The translations under genes were made by a program, and so were the position numbers. From contig JAHAGQ010000013.1 of assembly GCA_018373675.1 (NCBI GenBank), positions 1 to 56,317 on the forward strand: a DNA stretch of 56,317 nt, written 5' to 3'. The stretch's first letter is position 1. The number at the start of each line of letters is the position of its first letter. The notes below the pieces were generated by a model that saw only the letters and a program-made list of their open reading frames with translations, ran no database searches and was not told the origin of the DNA. This document shows positions 8,299 through 17,210 of this stretch, piece by piece. Source of the stretch: Collinsella sp. GTDB lineage: Bacteria > Actinomycetota > Coriobacteriia > Coriobacteriales > Coriobacteriaceae.

Positions 8299-11200
8299 CT
8301 AGGCCCGCGGAACGATCGGGCGGTTAACTTTGGCTAGCATATCAGAAGCGCACGAATCGAGCGCCCAACTCCGGAAAGCCGAGAACTCCATGCGCGAGCG
8401 CAAGCCCTCCAAATAGCGGATTGACCTGCTCAATTGCACACGGCCGGGGTTTTCTGCCATCGCGATGCGACGGGTGTCGTCAAACCCCGAAACGCGACAG
8501 AAACCAAGCTCTTCGAAGATTCCCAGGCCGCTTGCCACCGAGCGCTCGTCAACCGGCGTGCGGGCATCGATGGCGAGGCACATCTGCGCGATGTCGATAT
8601 CGCTCGCACTAAACGAGTCGTCTCCGGTCTTGCCGCGGTTGGAGCGCCACATGGTCTGCAGCGCGCGATAGAGCGTGACGAGCTCATCGCGCTCGGGCGC
8701 GTAGCAGTCGAGCAGGCGCTCGTTAATGCGAGCGTCACGCGACGAATAGAGCAAGTGAATCACGGCAGGTTGGCCGTCGCGACCGGCGCGTCCGCTCATC
8801 TGGTTAAACTCAATCGCGCCAAACGGCATGTGGTAGAGCACGACATGACGAATATCGGGAAGGTTGACGCCCTCGCCAAAGGCAGATGTCGAGACAATGC
8901 AGCTGAGGCTGCCGTCTCGAAACGCCTCCTCTACGCGATGGCGGTCGGTGCGCGTAAGGCCCGCGTTGTAAAAGGCGATATGCGACGCGCAGTCGGGAAC
9001 GCGTTTGCGTAGCGTCTTGGCAAGCGCCACGGACTGATCACGCGAGTTGACGTAGATGACGGTCTTCTCCCCCGTCGCCACGATTGACACCAGGCGGTTC
9101 TCGCGGCTTGCAAGGTCTCGGTCATCCTCGAGCTGCAAGTTCTCGCGCACCGTCTCGTCGACCACCGTGCGGGTAATCGGTAGCACGCGGGCGAGCTCGG
9201 CCACAACCGGAGCCGTTGCGGTGGCAGTCGCGGCCAGAACGACCGGGTCGCCCAGGGCCTTGAGGATATCGGGCATGTCGAGATAGGCACTGCGGTCGCC
9301 GCCCTTGGCAAGACCGGCATGATGCGCCTCGTCAATAACGACAAACCCGATGCGCCCCGAACGCGCAAAGCGGTCGCGGTGAATGGACAGGAACTCGGGC
9401 GTCGTGAGCACGATGCCGGTGCGGCCCGAAGCCAAGCCGGCAAACACGTCATCGCGCGCCGCCTCCACGGTCTCACCGGTCAGCACGCCCACGCCAATGC
9501 CGAGCGCGGCCATCGTCGACGAGAGGTGATAGGCCTGGTCGGCAACGAGCGCGCGCAGCGGATAGACAAAGATGCTCGCACGCCCGCGAAGGACCGCCTC
9601 GCGCGCGGCATGCACATGGAAGATAAGCGACTTGCCGCGCCCCGTTCCCATAACGGCCAAGACGCTCTGGTGATCGGCCAGGGCATCGAGCGCCTCGACC
9701 TGCGCGCGGTGCGGCTGGTTCGAGCCGATAAAGCTATGAATAAGCGAGCGCGTCAGCTCGGTATAGGAAAGCTGGGCGAGCGTTTGGCGCTTGCGGGACT
9801 CCAGACGAAGACCGGCGTCCGCAGGCTCCACGCCGCGGCGAAGCTCACATGCCGGGTCGTCAACGCTGGGCGCCGTGGTATCGCGGACCAAGACATCCTT
9901 GATCATGAGCTTGGGCTTTACGCGACCTTGCCAATGCTCGGCCACGGCCTCGAACACCAAATCGACGGCGCTATCGCAATTGATGAGCTTATCGATCTGC
10001 GGCACGCGGAACATAATGGCCGGCACACTCGCGGCGCCATCGGTCGCCACGAAGCGCATGTGCTCGCCGGTTTTGCCCACCACGGCGCGATCGCACATTG
10101 TCACGCCCTCGGCCGCCAACAGCGGCACCTTGTTGCCCTGGCCAAACGGCTCAAGGCGGGAGATCTGCTCGATGGTCTCAATATTCAGCTCGGAGAGGTC
10201 AACGGTGGCGGCAACCTCGTCGGTGTCCTCAAAGTCCTCGGCGGGAAGCTCGGACAGCACGGCCGAAAGGCGACGACGGAACTCGTCGAGCTTGGACGCC
10301 TCGATGGTCACGCCCACCGCACCCGCATGCCCGCCGCGACGAATCAGCAGATCGGAGCAACGCTCGACGGCGTCGAACAGGTTGACCTTGCCCACCGAGC
10401 GACCCGAACCGCGAGCGATACCGTTTTCGATCGAGAACAGCAGCGCCGGCACGTGATAACGGTTGGTCAGGCGGCTCGCCACGATACCCTTGACGCCCTC
10501 GTGCCAGCCCTCGCCACCCACGACGATGGCGCGACCGCCATCATAGGTCTCCTCGACCTTCGCCATGGCATCGCGCGTAAGCTCGGCCTCGATCTCGCGG
10601 CGTTGACGATTGATTTCCTCGAGCTCGGCGGCAAGCGCGCTCGCTTCGATAGGGTCGCGGGCAAGCAGCAAGTCGAGCGCCAGCTTGGGATCGGCCATGC
10701 GACCCGCGGCGTTCAAGCGGGGAATGAGCGAAAACGACAGGCCATCGGCCGTAATGGTAGAAAGGTCGGCCTTGGCAAGTGCGGCAAGCGCGATATAACC
10801 GGGGCGGGCCGTCACGCGCATCTGCTGGATGCCCTCGGCGACCAGTGCGCGATTCTCGGGCGTGAGCGGCATCATGTCGGACACGGTGCCCAGCGCCGCG
10901 ACCTCTATCAGCGAACGCCAATACGACGGCTTGCCCAAACGCTCGCCCAGGACCTGCACCAGCTTAAGCGCCACGCCGGCACCGGCAAGCTCGCGCGAGG
11001 GGCCCTCGTCCTCGAGCTTGGGGTCGGTCAGGGGCACGCCCTGCGGCACCTGGTCGGACGGCTCGTGATGGTCCGTGACCACCAAATCGATCCCCAGGCT
11101 CTCCAGATAGGAGACCTCTTCCTTGGCGGCAATACCGTTATCGACGGTCACGATCAGCTGAGGGCGGGCGAGCTCGTTGACGCGGTCGAGCGCCGCACGC

Positions 11201-11586
11201 GACAAGCCGTAGCCCTCGTCAAAGCGATGCGGAATAAACGGCGTGACGTTGGCGCCAAACGAACGTAGCGCCTCGGTCAACAGACAAGTCGACGTAATGC
11301 CGTCGACGTCAAAATCGCCAAAGACGGCGATGTGCTCGTGGTTGCGAATAGCACGATCGACGCGGTCGGCAACGACCGACATGCCCGGGATAATGAGTGG
11401 GTCAGCCCAGTCGCGATCGAGCGAAGGCGTCAAAAACAGCTGCCCTTCCTCGATGGATGTAATGCCGTGCGCAACCATAATGCGCGCCACCAGCCCGGGT
11501 ATGCCCAGGCCAGCCGAAAGCTCCTTTTCGAGCTCGGGGTTTTGCTGAGCGACCGCCCAGCGATGCGTCGTCTTAAGCGATGACAT
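8299..11586 (-). CDS. recJ: RecJ exonuclease fused to a RecQ-like helicase
   Basis: A 1095-residue fusion. The N-terminal half is RecJ, a 5'-3' single-strand exonuclease of DNA repair: motif GDFDVDGITS (about residue 91), VTVDNG, the VVTDHHEP motif (about 172) and the DHHA1-type GRSVGKVN and RRGGHAGAVG. The C-terminal half (from about 610) is a superfamily 2 helicase: Walker A GTGRGKS (about 648), DEAH box VIDEAHH (about 751), AATATAT, and QMSGRAGRDG. Ordinary RecJ proteins are 550-800 residues and lack the helicase. The ATG at 11586 follows a GGGGGTGG site; a GTG at 11631 is in frame but has no good ribosome site. It precedes rel in a likely operon. Confidence 0.88.
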   Translation of the reverse strand: MSSLKTTHRWAVAQQNPELEKELSAGLGIPGLVARIMVAHGITSIEEGQLFLTPSLDRDWADPLIIPGMSVVADRVDRAIRNHEHIAVFGDFDVDGITSTCLLTEALRSFGANVTPFIPHRFDEGYGLSRAALDRVNELARPQLIVTVDNGIAAKEEVSYLESLGIDLVVTDHHEPSDQVPQGVPLTDPKLEDEGPSRELAGAGVALKLVQVLGERLGKPSYWRSLIEVAALGTVSDMMPLTPENRALVAEGIQQMRVTARPGYIALAALAKADLSTITADGLSFSLIPRLNAAGRMADPKLALDLLLARDPIEASALAAELEEINRQRREIEAELTRDAMAKVEETYDGGRAIVVGGEGWHEGVKGIVASRLTNRYHVPALLFSIENGIARGSGRSVGKVNLFDAVERCSDLLIRRGGHAGAVGVTIEASKLDEFRRRLSAVLSELPAEDFEDTDEVAATVDLSELNIETIEQISRLEPFGQGNKVPLLAAEGVTMCDRAVVGKTGEHMRFVATDGAASVPAIMFRVPQIDKLINCDSAVDLVFEAVAEHWQGRVKPKLMIKDVLVRDTTAPSVDDPACELRRGVEPADAGLRLESRKRQTLAQLSYTELTRSLIHSFIGSNQPHRAQVEALDALADHQSVLAVMGTGRGKSLIFHVHAAREAVLRGRASIFVYPLRALVADQAYHLSSTMAALGIGVGVLTGETVEAARDDVFAGLASGRTGIVLTTPEFLSIHRDRFARSGRIGFVVIDEAHHAGLAKGGDRSAYLDMPDILKALGDPVVLAATATATAPVVAELARVLPITRTVVDETVRENLQLEDDRDLASRENRLVSIVATGEKTVIYVNSRDQSVALAKTLRKRVPDCASHIAFYNAGLTRTDRHRVEEAFRDGSLSCIVSTSAFGEGVNLPDIRHVVLYHMPFGAIEFNQMSGRAGRDGQPAVIHLLYSSRDARINERLLDCYAPERDELVTLYRALQTMWRSNRGKTGDDSFSASDIDIAQMCLAIDARTPVDERSVASGLGIFEELGFCRVSGFDDTRRIAMAENPGRVQLSRSIRYLEGLRSRMEFSAFRSWALDSCASDMLAKVNRPIVPRA

Positions 11587-11862
11587 AGGCGCCCACCCCC
11601 GATAGGGGCAGGTCGCCGCGATACCTCTCACGGTTCATAGCGATGAGTCCTCTGTGTATGCCCGCTTCGGCAGGCAGATCTGTTGAACGGATTTATTATA
11701 CCGTGCAGCGCGGACGCAAATCACCGCAGCACGCCGCGGTTTCGGTAAACGATGCCGGTAATAACCTCGAAATATTCGAGCGTTTCTGACGCACGGACGC
11801 ATGCGAGCGTCTAGCATATCCATTCAAAACGGATTCACGAGCAAAGGGAGTCACAAGAGTAT

Positions 11863-12861
11863 ATGAAGCAATGGGTTGGACTGGGCAAGTTTCTCGCGGG
11901 GCACATGCAGGTCATCGTTCCGATTTGTGTGGCGCTCGGCGTGCTCTTTCCCCAGCAGATCGGCGTACTTAAGCCCATCGTTCCCACCTTGTTTGCTTTC
12001 ATGACGTTTCAGGGTGCGCTCAGCAACACCTTTCATCAGGTGGCTGAGGTGTTCCGCCGTCCCCTGCATCTGATTTTGGCGTTATTTGTCTCGGCTGTGA
12101 TCATCCCCATCGCAGCGTATGCCATGGGCTCACTGTTCTTTGGCTCCAATCCCAACCTTGTCTGTGGCATCGTGCTCGAGTACAGCGTACCCGTGGCAGT
12201 CACTGCCTTTATGTGGATTAGCATGTTCGGCGGCAACGGCCCGCTCGCGCTCACCATCATCCTGACGTCCTCGGTCATCTCACCTGTGACGATTCCTCTT
12301 ACGCTCAAGCTCCTGCTGGGCGCCACCGTCTCGATCGACGTGCCAAGCATGATGCAAAATATGGCCTTTATGATCGCCATACCCGCCGTGCTCGGTATCG
12401 TCATTAACGAACTCACGCGCGGCTGGGGTCATGAGAAACTCTCCCCCGCGCTTTCGCCCGCCTGCAAGTTCATGATGATGGGCGTCATCGCGTCCAACTC
12501 CACCGCCATGAGCGAGTACGTGCTGCACATGAACGCGGTGCGCCTGGAAGTCGCCCTCTTTATCCTTTCGTTCGCCATCAGTGGCTTTATCATCGGCATC
12601 CTGGTCGCACGTGCCCTGCATCTGCCGTATAGCGAGACGACCACCATGTGCTTTACCTGCGGCATGCGTAACATCTCTTCGGGCGCTGTCATCGCCACGC
12701 AGTACTTTCCGGGCGAAGTCGTGTTTCCCGTCATGTGCGGCACGCTGTTTCAGCAGGTGCTGGCCTCGATTATCGGGCACCTCTTTGAGCGCCTAGCCGG
12801 CGAGGAGCGCGCCAAACAGCGCAAGCGGGTCAAGGCCGGCCGCGACGCGATGGCACGCTAG
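11863..12861 (+). CDS. BASS-family transporter (SBF-like)
   Basis: A 332-residue membrane protein with about nine or ten hydrophobic helices, of the bile acid:sodium symporter superfamily. The NSTAMSEYV and CFTCGMRNISSGAV stretches fit the crossed helices that bind sodium in this fold. Most bacterial members carry other organic anions (pantoate, pyruvate, keto acids), so the family name does not prove bile acid transport. It is followed convergently by the DUF4931 gene and is preceded by about 275 bases without a gene, which probably hold its promoter. Confidence 0.8.
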   Translation: MKQWVGLGKFLAGHMQVIVPICVALGVLFPQQIGVLKPIVPTLFAFMTFQGALSNTFHQVAEVFRRPLHLILALFVSAVIIPIAAYAMGSLFFGSNPNLVCGIVLEYSVPVAVTAFMWISMFGGNGPLALTIILTSSVISPVTIPLTLKLLLGATVSIDVPSMMQNMAFMIAIPAVLGIVINELTRGWGHEKLSPALSPACKFMMMGVIASNSTAMSEYVLHMNAVRLEVALFILSFAISGFIIGILVARALHLPYSETTTMCFTCGMRNISSGAVIATQYFPGEVVFPVMCGTLFQQVLASIIGHLFERLAGEERAKQRKRVKAGRDAMAR

Positions 12862-12891
12862 GCAGCACGCTTTTCGCAGGCACTCGCCTTG

Positions 12892-13689
12892 CTACGCGAG
12901 CGTTTCCAGATGCGCACGCAGGCGCTCAGCATCGACATCGAGCGTTGTCTCGGCATTGACCTGGGCCAAACGATAGCCCACAAAGTAGGGCGAAACCACC
13001 CAACGTGGCAGCGCCTTGGCAATGGTCCGGCCGTCCATGTGGTAGAAGAACAAGTTGTACGACTCCGCGCGACCGCCGTGGTGCTCGTGCAGGATATAGC
13101 GCAGAGCTACCTGAATCGCATCGGCAAACAGGTCCGCTTCGGCTTGGTCGCGGGCGTCGTCGCTGGCGGCGATTCCCTGTGGAGCCGAGACGTTGACCTC
13201 AAAGAACCCCATGATCGGCTCGGTTGAGATGTTGACCGCGACCCTCCCGTGTCGCCAGACATCGATGCCTTCGAAGTTGGCGGGGGCTAGTGCTGCATAA
13301 CCGTCCTCCCGCTCCAGACCCACAATCTGCATATGCGGATGGACGAGGCTGCCGCCCGAAAGCGGGCCTTTGTTCTTGTACATGAGCACACTGCGGTACT
13401 GTTGGGAATCGATCATCTGCTGCCAGCAGCCCAGGGCAAACCGCATCACATGATGCAGCTCATCCGGTTCATAGGTCACCAGGTCGGCATCGTGATTGGC
13501 CGACTCGATCAATACGGTCTGACGGGTGGCCCGCAAGGTCTTGAACTTATTCTCGAGCCAGATGCAGTCACCATCGTGCTGGATGATGTTGGCGAGCCCC
13601 TCCGTGTCGCAAAAGGGGCACGCGGTACCAGGGCGACGATTATCGTCGGGCTTGCCGCTCGCCTGCTGAACGTCAAATACCAGCGCCAC
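12892..13689 (-). CDS. DUF4931 family, GalT/HIT-like protein
   Basis: A 265-residue protein resembling galactose-1-phosphate uridylyltransferase and HIT-fold nucleotidyl transferases. An N-terminal CPFC could bind zinc, and GGSLVHPHMQIVG holds the HPH motif that carries the nucleotidyl group in GalT. It matches the pattern of DUF4931, for which I know no proven reaction. The GTG start at 13689 has GGAGG eight bases upstream, inside the last codons of cutC. The two genes are three bases apart and form one operon. Confidence 0.7.
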   Translation of the reverse strand: MALVFDVQQASGKPDDNRRPGTACPFCDTEGLANIIQHDGDCIWLENKFKTLRATRQTVLIESANHDADLVTYEPDELHHVMRFALGCWQQMIDSQQYRSVLMYKNKGPLSGGSLVHPHMQIVGLEREDGYAALAPANFEGIDVWRHGRVAVNISTEPIMGFFEVNVSAPQGIAASDDARDQAEADLFADAIQVALRYILHEHHGGRAESYNLFFYHMDGRTIAKALPRWVVSPYFVGYRLAQVNAETTLDVDAERLRAHLETLA

Positions 13690-13692
13690 GGG

Positions 13693-14370
13693 TTATACCT
13701 CCAGCGGCACGATCTTGGTGCCATGGAGCTCGGAGACACCGAGCGCCGCTGCGACCGCGTCGCGATTTGCCGTAGTGATGCCGCCGCCGGGAAGGATGGT
13801 CAAACGGTCGCCCGCATACTCGATTAAACGAGCCAGGTGGTCGAAATTATCCTCGATCGACGTGCCAGCAGCGCCGCCATGCGTGAGGATGCGCGTAACG
13901 CCGCAGTCGGCAAGCGTACCAATCGCATCGAGCTGAGCCTCGGGCGAGAGCTGGTCAAATGCCATGTGGAAGGTGATGTCAAGGGACTCGCGCTTGCACT
14001 CCTCGGTTGCGCAGCCCGCAGCCATCACGAGGGCGCCGAGGGTGAGCTCGTCGAGCGCCCAGCCGCCGGCACAGGGCTTGCAGCAGCCAAAGACCAGGCC
14101 GTCAACGCCGGCGCTCACGGCAAGGCCCAAATCCATCTCCATCATGCGCAGCTCGTCCTGGTTGTAATGAAAGTCGCCACCACGCGGGCGAATCATGCAC
14201 ATCACTCGCGCGTCATGCTCGTGAGCATAGTTGACTGTAGCGCTGATAACGCCGGCGGAAGGCGTGGTGCCACCGACGGCGAGGTTGTCACACAGCTCAA
14301 TGCGTCCCGCACCGGCCTCGATGGCCGCCGGCACTCGCTCAAAGTTCTCGGCACAAAACTCGTACAGCAT
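13693..14370 (-). CDS. cutC: CutC family protein
   Basis: A 225-residue TIM-barrel protein of the CutC family. The start MLYEFCAENFERV and the next segment AGAGRIELCDNLAVGGTTPS are the family signature, followed by MIRPRGGDFHYNQDE, GLVFGC, FHMAFDQ and RILTHGG. CutC was named for copper tolerance in E. coli, but that role is disputed and the true reaction is unsettled. The ATG at 14370 is chosen because the conserved N-terminus begins there and GGGGG precedes it. It is the first gene of a two-gene operon with the DUF4931 protein. Confidence 0.88.
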   Translation of the reverse strand: MLYEFCAENFERVPAAIEAGAGRIELCDNLAVGGTTPSAGVISATVNYAHEHDARVMCMIRPRGGDFHYNQDELRMMEMDLGLAVSAGVDGLVFGCCKPCAGGWALDELTLGALVMAAGCATEECKRESLDITFHMAFDQLSPEAQLDAIGTLADCGVTRILTHGGAAGTSIEDNFDHLARLIEYAGDRLTILPGGGITTANRDAVAAALGVSELHGTKIVPLEV

Positions 14371-14429
14371 AGATAGGCCCCCAAAGACAGCAGATGTTTT
14401 CCGACGGGCATTGTCACACATCCCCATGA

Positions 14430-14496
14430 AGTTGCGGTGGAATAGGGACTGTTTTGGCCTCTGGAGCCCGTATTCAGTCCCTATTTCACCGCAACT
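14430..14496. repeat. palindromic element, copy 1
   Basis: A 67-base element with 21-base end arms (14430-14450 and 14476-14496) that match in 20 of 21 positions; the arm begins AGTTGCGGTG. A second copy with the same ends lies at 16380-16446. The pair brackets the zinc-ribbon membrane protein gene and its terminator. Confidence 0.85.
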
Positions 14497-14626
14497 CAGA
14501 ATGATCTCTTGGGGACGGCACGGCTGGCCGAAAAATGTTGCCGATGGTGAATGTTGCGCAACATGGTTCGCAAATCTTGGTCAACCATGGCAGTATCGTC
14601 ATTCGAATCTAGAGGAAAGGATTGCC

Positions 14627-16228
14627 ATGTTTAAGAGCATCCATAAGAGCGGGAGGATTGCAGCGGTCGCTATAGGTCTCCTTGCAGCCCTCAGCCCGCT
14701 CGCCACCCCCCCCGCAGCATTAGCCAGCGGCAGCGCACCAACGCCTGAACTTGAGAAGTCGTATAGCTTTAAGACCAGTAGCGATAACTCATATATCGAC
14801 GTCATAGATATAGACTCAGAGTATTGCTATCTGTTTAACCGCGATGACGAAAACAATCTGAAAAAAGTGTCCCTCATTAATATGAACGACGGCAGCATAA
14901 GCCCCGTTGACATTCCAAAGAAAAGTCTCTATTCGACTGTGCTGTCGGGCAATGATCAGTTGTCTTGGATAGAAGACTCCAACCTGGTCGTTTTCTCTCC
15001 TGAAAAGCAAAGTCGCTCAACCCATTCGCTTGAACCAGAAAAAAACGTTCAATACTGTGGTGCATGGGTTAGCGAAAACGATGAAACAGCATGTGTTATA
15101 CAGTACAATCCCGAAGATTACTTTTCATATGCTTTTTATGACCTCAAGACTGATAATAAAATGCAGGTGTGCCGCATAGACAGCGATTACTCGCAGGAAA
15201 TGTTTTCGAAAGACGGAAGCTGCTTTTACATTGTGTCGACCAATGCGAATAAATCTACCGTCACTCTGAAAGTGTTCGATACAAAAACCGGATCGACCAA
15301 ATCAAGCACTACTCACGTAAACAAAATTACAGACAGCGTCGAAATAAACTCAATATTTCAACTTCCGAACTCAGAAGGCCTCATTCTTCAAGGTGACTCT
15401 TATTTAATCAGAGCTGACCGCGATGCAAATCTGAGCACCATATCCAATGATAAGGATCATGCTTTTGCCGATGGATATTCGTCTTCCGGATCATGCGATT
15501 ACTACCCCGTTTATCTCAGCAATGGCTCTAATGATCTTTTTGAAGAGGATGATGATTATTACTACCTGAACGAGCAAGATGCGAACCTCGGCGTCATCGA
15601 TTTGCAAAATGGAAGCACCATAAGCTCTACTGCCTTCCCCTTCGGCAATGGTTATCTCAGCGATATTTCACATGATGGCGGCGTCTTACTTGGGAAATAC
15701 TCAGACGATGACAAGTCCTCGGCATGTCTAGTCGATGCTCAAACCGGGGCAAAGAGCGAGTTCGATTCTAAATCGAACAGCTTGAGGTTCATGAACGGCG
15801 ATCGCAAGATTTTGGCAACTTATTTCGACGACAATAATTCCTCAACGCTTCACGTAAACATCTACAAGTCCAATATCCCCCACTCGCTGCCCGAGGATGT
15901 GCTGTACTTTGTCCAGACTCACCTGCCGTTTGTTATTGGCGGTGGCGTGGCGATCGTCCTCATCATCGGTGGCGCGATCGTTATCCTTTGCATCCGCAAG
16001 AAGCGCGCTAAGGCCGCGAACGGTGTGGCTGCCTCAGCGCCCAAACCACAGCGCAACCAGCGTCGTCGTCAGAAGCGCGCCCAGCAGAACGCCGTTCCAC
16101 CCGCAGCACCTGCGATGCCGAAGGCATCGGCAGCTCCGACCGAGCCCGCCCGCTTCTGCCGTCACTGCGGAACCCCGCTCGTACCCGAAGCCCAGTTCTG
16201 CCCAACATGCGGACAAAAGGTAGACTAG
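14627..16228 (+). CDS. secreted beta-rich protein with TM helix and cytoplasmic zinc ribbon
   Basis: A 533-residue protein not recognised as a named family. It has a signal peptide (cut near LASGSA, about residue 37), an extracellular part of about 400 residues with many aspartates, serines and tyrosines and a WD/propeller-like repeat feel, a membrane helix near residue 430-450 (IGGGVAIVLIIGGAIVIL), a basic segment, and a C-terminal double-CxxC zinc ribbon (CRHCGTP, CPTCGQ). The topology suggests a sensor or scaffold spanning the membrane. The ATG at 14627 follows AGAGGAAAGG. The extracellular coding part is visibly richer in A/T than its neighbours and the gene is flanked by palindromic repeats, which hints at transfer. 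Confidence 0.7.
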   Translation: MFKSIHKSGRIAAVAIGLLAALSPLATPPAALASGSAPTPELEKSYSFKTSSDNSYIDVIDIDSEYCYLFNRDDENNLKKVSLINMNDGSISPVDIPKKSLYSTVLSGNDQLSWIEDSNLVVFSPEKQSRSTHSLEPEKNVQYCGAWVSENDETACVIQYNPEDYFSYAFYDLKTDNKMQVCRIDSDYSQEMFSKDGSCFYIVSTNANKSTVTLKVFDTKTGSTKSSTTHVNKITDSVEINSIFQLPNSEGLILQGDSYLIRADRDANLSTISNDKDHAFADGYSSSGSCDYYPVYLSNGSNDLFEEDDDYYYLNEQDANLGVIDLQNGSTISSTAFPFGNGYLSDISHDGGVLLGKYSDDDKSSACLVDAQTGAKSEFDSKSNSLRFMNGDRKILATYFDDNNSSTLHVNIYKSNIPHSLPEDVLYFVQTHLPFVIGGGVAIVLIIGGAIVILCIRKKRAKAANGVAASAPKPQRNQRRRQKRAQQNAVPPAAPAMPKASAAPTEPARFCRHCGTPLVPEAQFCPTCGQKVD

Positions 16229-16257
16229 CGAACAAAACCCAATAGACCCCAACCACC

Positions 16258-16300
16258 AAGGCCCCGTTCCGAAACACTCCAGAACGGGGCCTTGTTTTGG
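16258..16300 (+). terminator. terminator after the zinc-ribbon gene
   Basis: AAGGCCCCGTTC (16258-16269) pairs with 16282-16293, followed by TTGTTTTGG. It lies 30 bases past the stop codon. Confidence 0.85.
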
Positions 16301-16318
16301 TGCAAGGGGGTGGCGACC

Positions 16319-16374
16319 TAGTCGTTGGGGACGTTCTTAAACGACTAGTCATTCAAGAACGTCCCCAACGACTA
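16319..16374. repeat. 56-base perfect inverted repeat
   Basis: Twenty-base arms (16319-16338 and 16355-16374) are perfectly complementary around a 16-base loop; the arm begins TAGTCGTTGGGGACG. It is a different family from the neighbouring element at 16380 and looks like a small mobile palindrome. Confidence 0.8.
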
Positions 16375-16379
16375 CCTGA

Positions 16380-16446
16380 AGTTGCGGTGGAATAGGGACT
16401 GTTTTGGCGTCTGGAACCCCCAATTAGTCCCTATTTCACCGCAACT
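16380..16446. repeat. palindromic element, copy 2
   Basis: Same length and end arms as the copy at 14430-14496, with changes only in the loop. Arms are 16380-16400 and 16426-16446. Confidence 0.85.
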
Positions 16447-16449
16447 TAA

Positions 16450-16486
16450 AAAAGGGGCGCTGACCGGGATAGTCAGCGCCCCTTTT
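16450..16486 (-). terminator. terminator of the liv operon
   Basis: A 15-bp perfect stem (AAAAGGGGCGCTGAC and its complement) ends 10 bases from the livF stop codon. A/T-runs on both sides allow it to act in both directions. Confidence 0.9.
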
Positions 16487-16496
16487 GTTGGATTAG

Positions 16497-17210
16497 CTAG
16501 CCTCCGAGGTAAGCCTTGCGGACGTTATCGTCGTGCAGGAGCTCTTGACCCGTGCCGGTCATGGTGATCTTGCCGGTCTCGAGCACGTAGCCGCGCGTAG
16601 CAATCGAGAGCGCCATCTGCGCGTTCTGCTCGACCAGAAGCACCGTGGTGCCGGCCTTGTGCAGATCCTCGACAATCTGGAAGATCTGCTCAATCAGAAT
16701 CGGCGCCAGGCCCATGGAAGGCTCGTCGAGCATGAGCAGCTTGGGGTTACTCATAAGGGCGCGACCCATAACGAGCATCTGCTGCTCGCCGCCCGAAAGG
16801 GTGCCGGCGACCTGGCGACGGCGCTCCTTCAGGCGCGGGAACTGCTCGTAGACACGCTCAAGGCCCGGAGCAACCGTGGACTTGGGCTGCGTGTAGGCGC
16901 CCATCTCCAGGTTCTCCTCGACCGTCATCTGCAAAAAGGCGCGACGGCCCTCGGGGACCTGAGCCAGGCCCTTACCAACCAGCTTATCGGCGGGCGTATG
17001 AGTAATGTCCTCACCCATAAACTTGATGGAGCCGGTCTTGGAGCGCAGCAGGCCCGAGACGGTCTTGAGCGTTGTGGACTTGCCGGCACCGTTCGCACCG
17101 ATCAGAGCAACGATCTCGCCCTCGTTGACGTTAAAGGAGATGTCCTTGATGGCGTGGATGGCGCCGTACCAGACGTTGATGTTGTAGACGGAAAGCATCG
17201 GCTCTGCCAT
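16497..17210 (-). CDS. livF: branched-chain amino acid ABC transporter ATPase LivF
   Basis: One of the two ATPases that drive uptake of leucine, isoleucine and valine. The 237-residue product has Walker A GANGAGKST, signature LSGGEQQMLV, Walker B LLMLDEPSMGLAP and the LivF-type C-terminal end. Its ATG directly abuts the livG stop codon, so translation is coupled. Last gene of livK-H-M-G-F, followed by a strong terminator. Confidence 0.93.
   Translation of the reverse strand: MAEPMLSVYNINVWYGAIHAIKDISFNVNEGEIVALIGANGAGKSTTLKTVSGLLRSKTGSIKFMGEDITHTPADKLVGKGLAQVPEGRRAFLQMTVEENLEMGAYTQPKSTVAPGLERVYEQFPRLKERRRQVAGTLSGGEQQMLVMGRALMSNPKLLMLDEPSMGLAPILIEQIFQIVEDLHKAGTTVLLVEQNAQMALSIATRGYVLETGKITMTGTGQELLHDDNVRKAYLGG

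Noticed and set aside
9319..11268. 649-codon open frame antisense to recJ
   Set aside because: Opposite strand is a definite RecJ-helicase; no ribosome site or motif here.
11863..12861. bile acid uptake by the BASS transporter together with the BaiA-like SDR
   Set aside because: The genes are 11 kb apart and not co-regulated, and bacterial BASS proteins mostly carry other anions.
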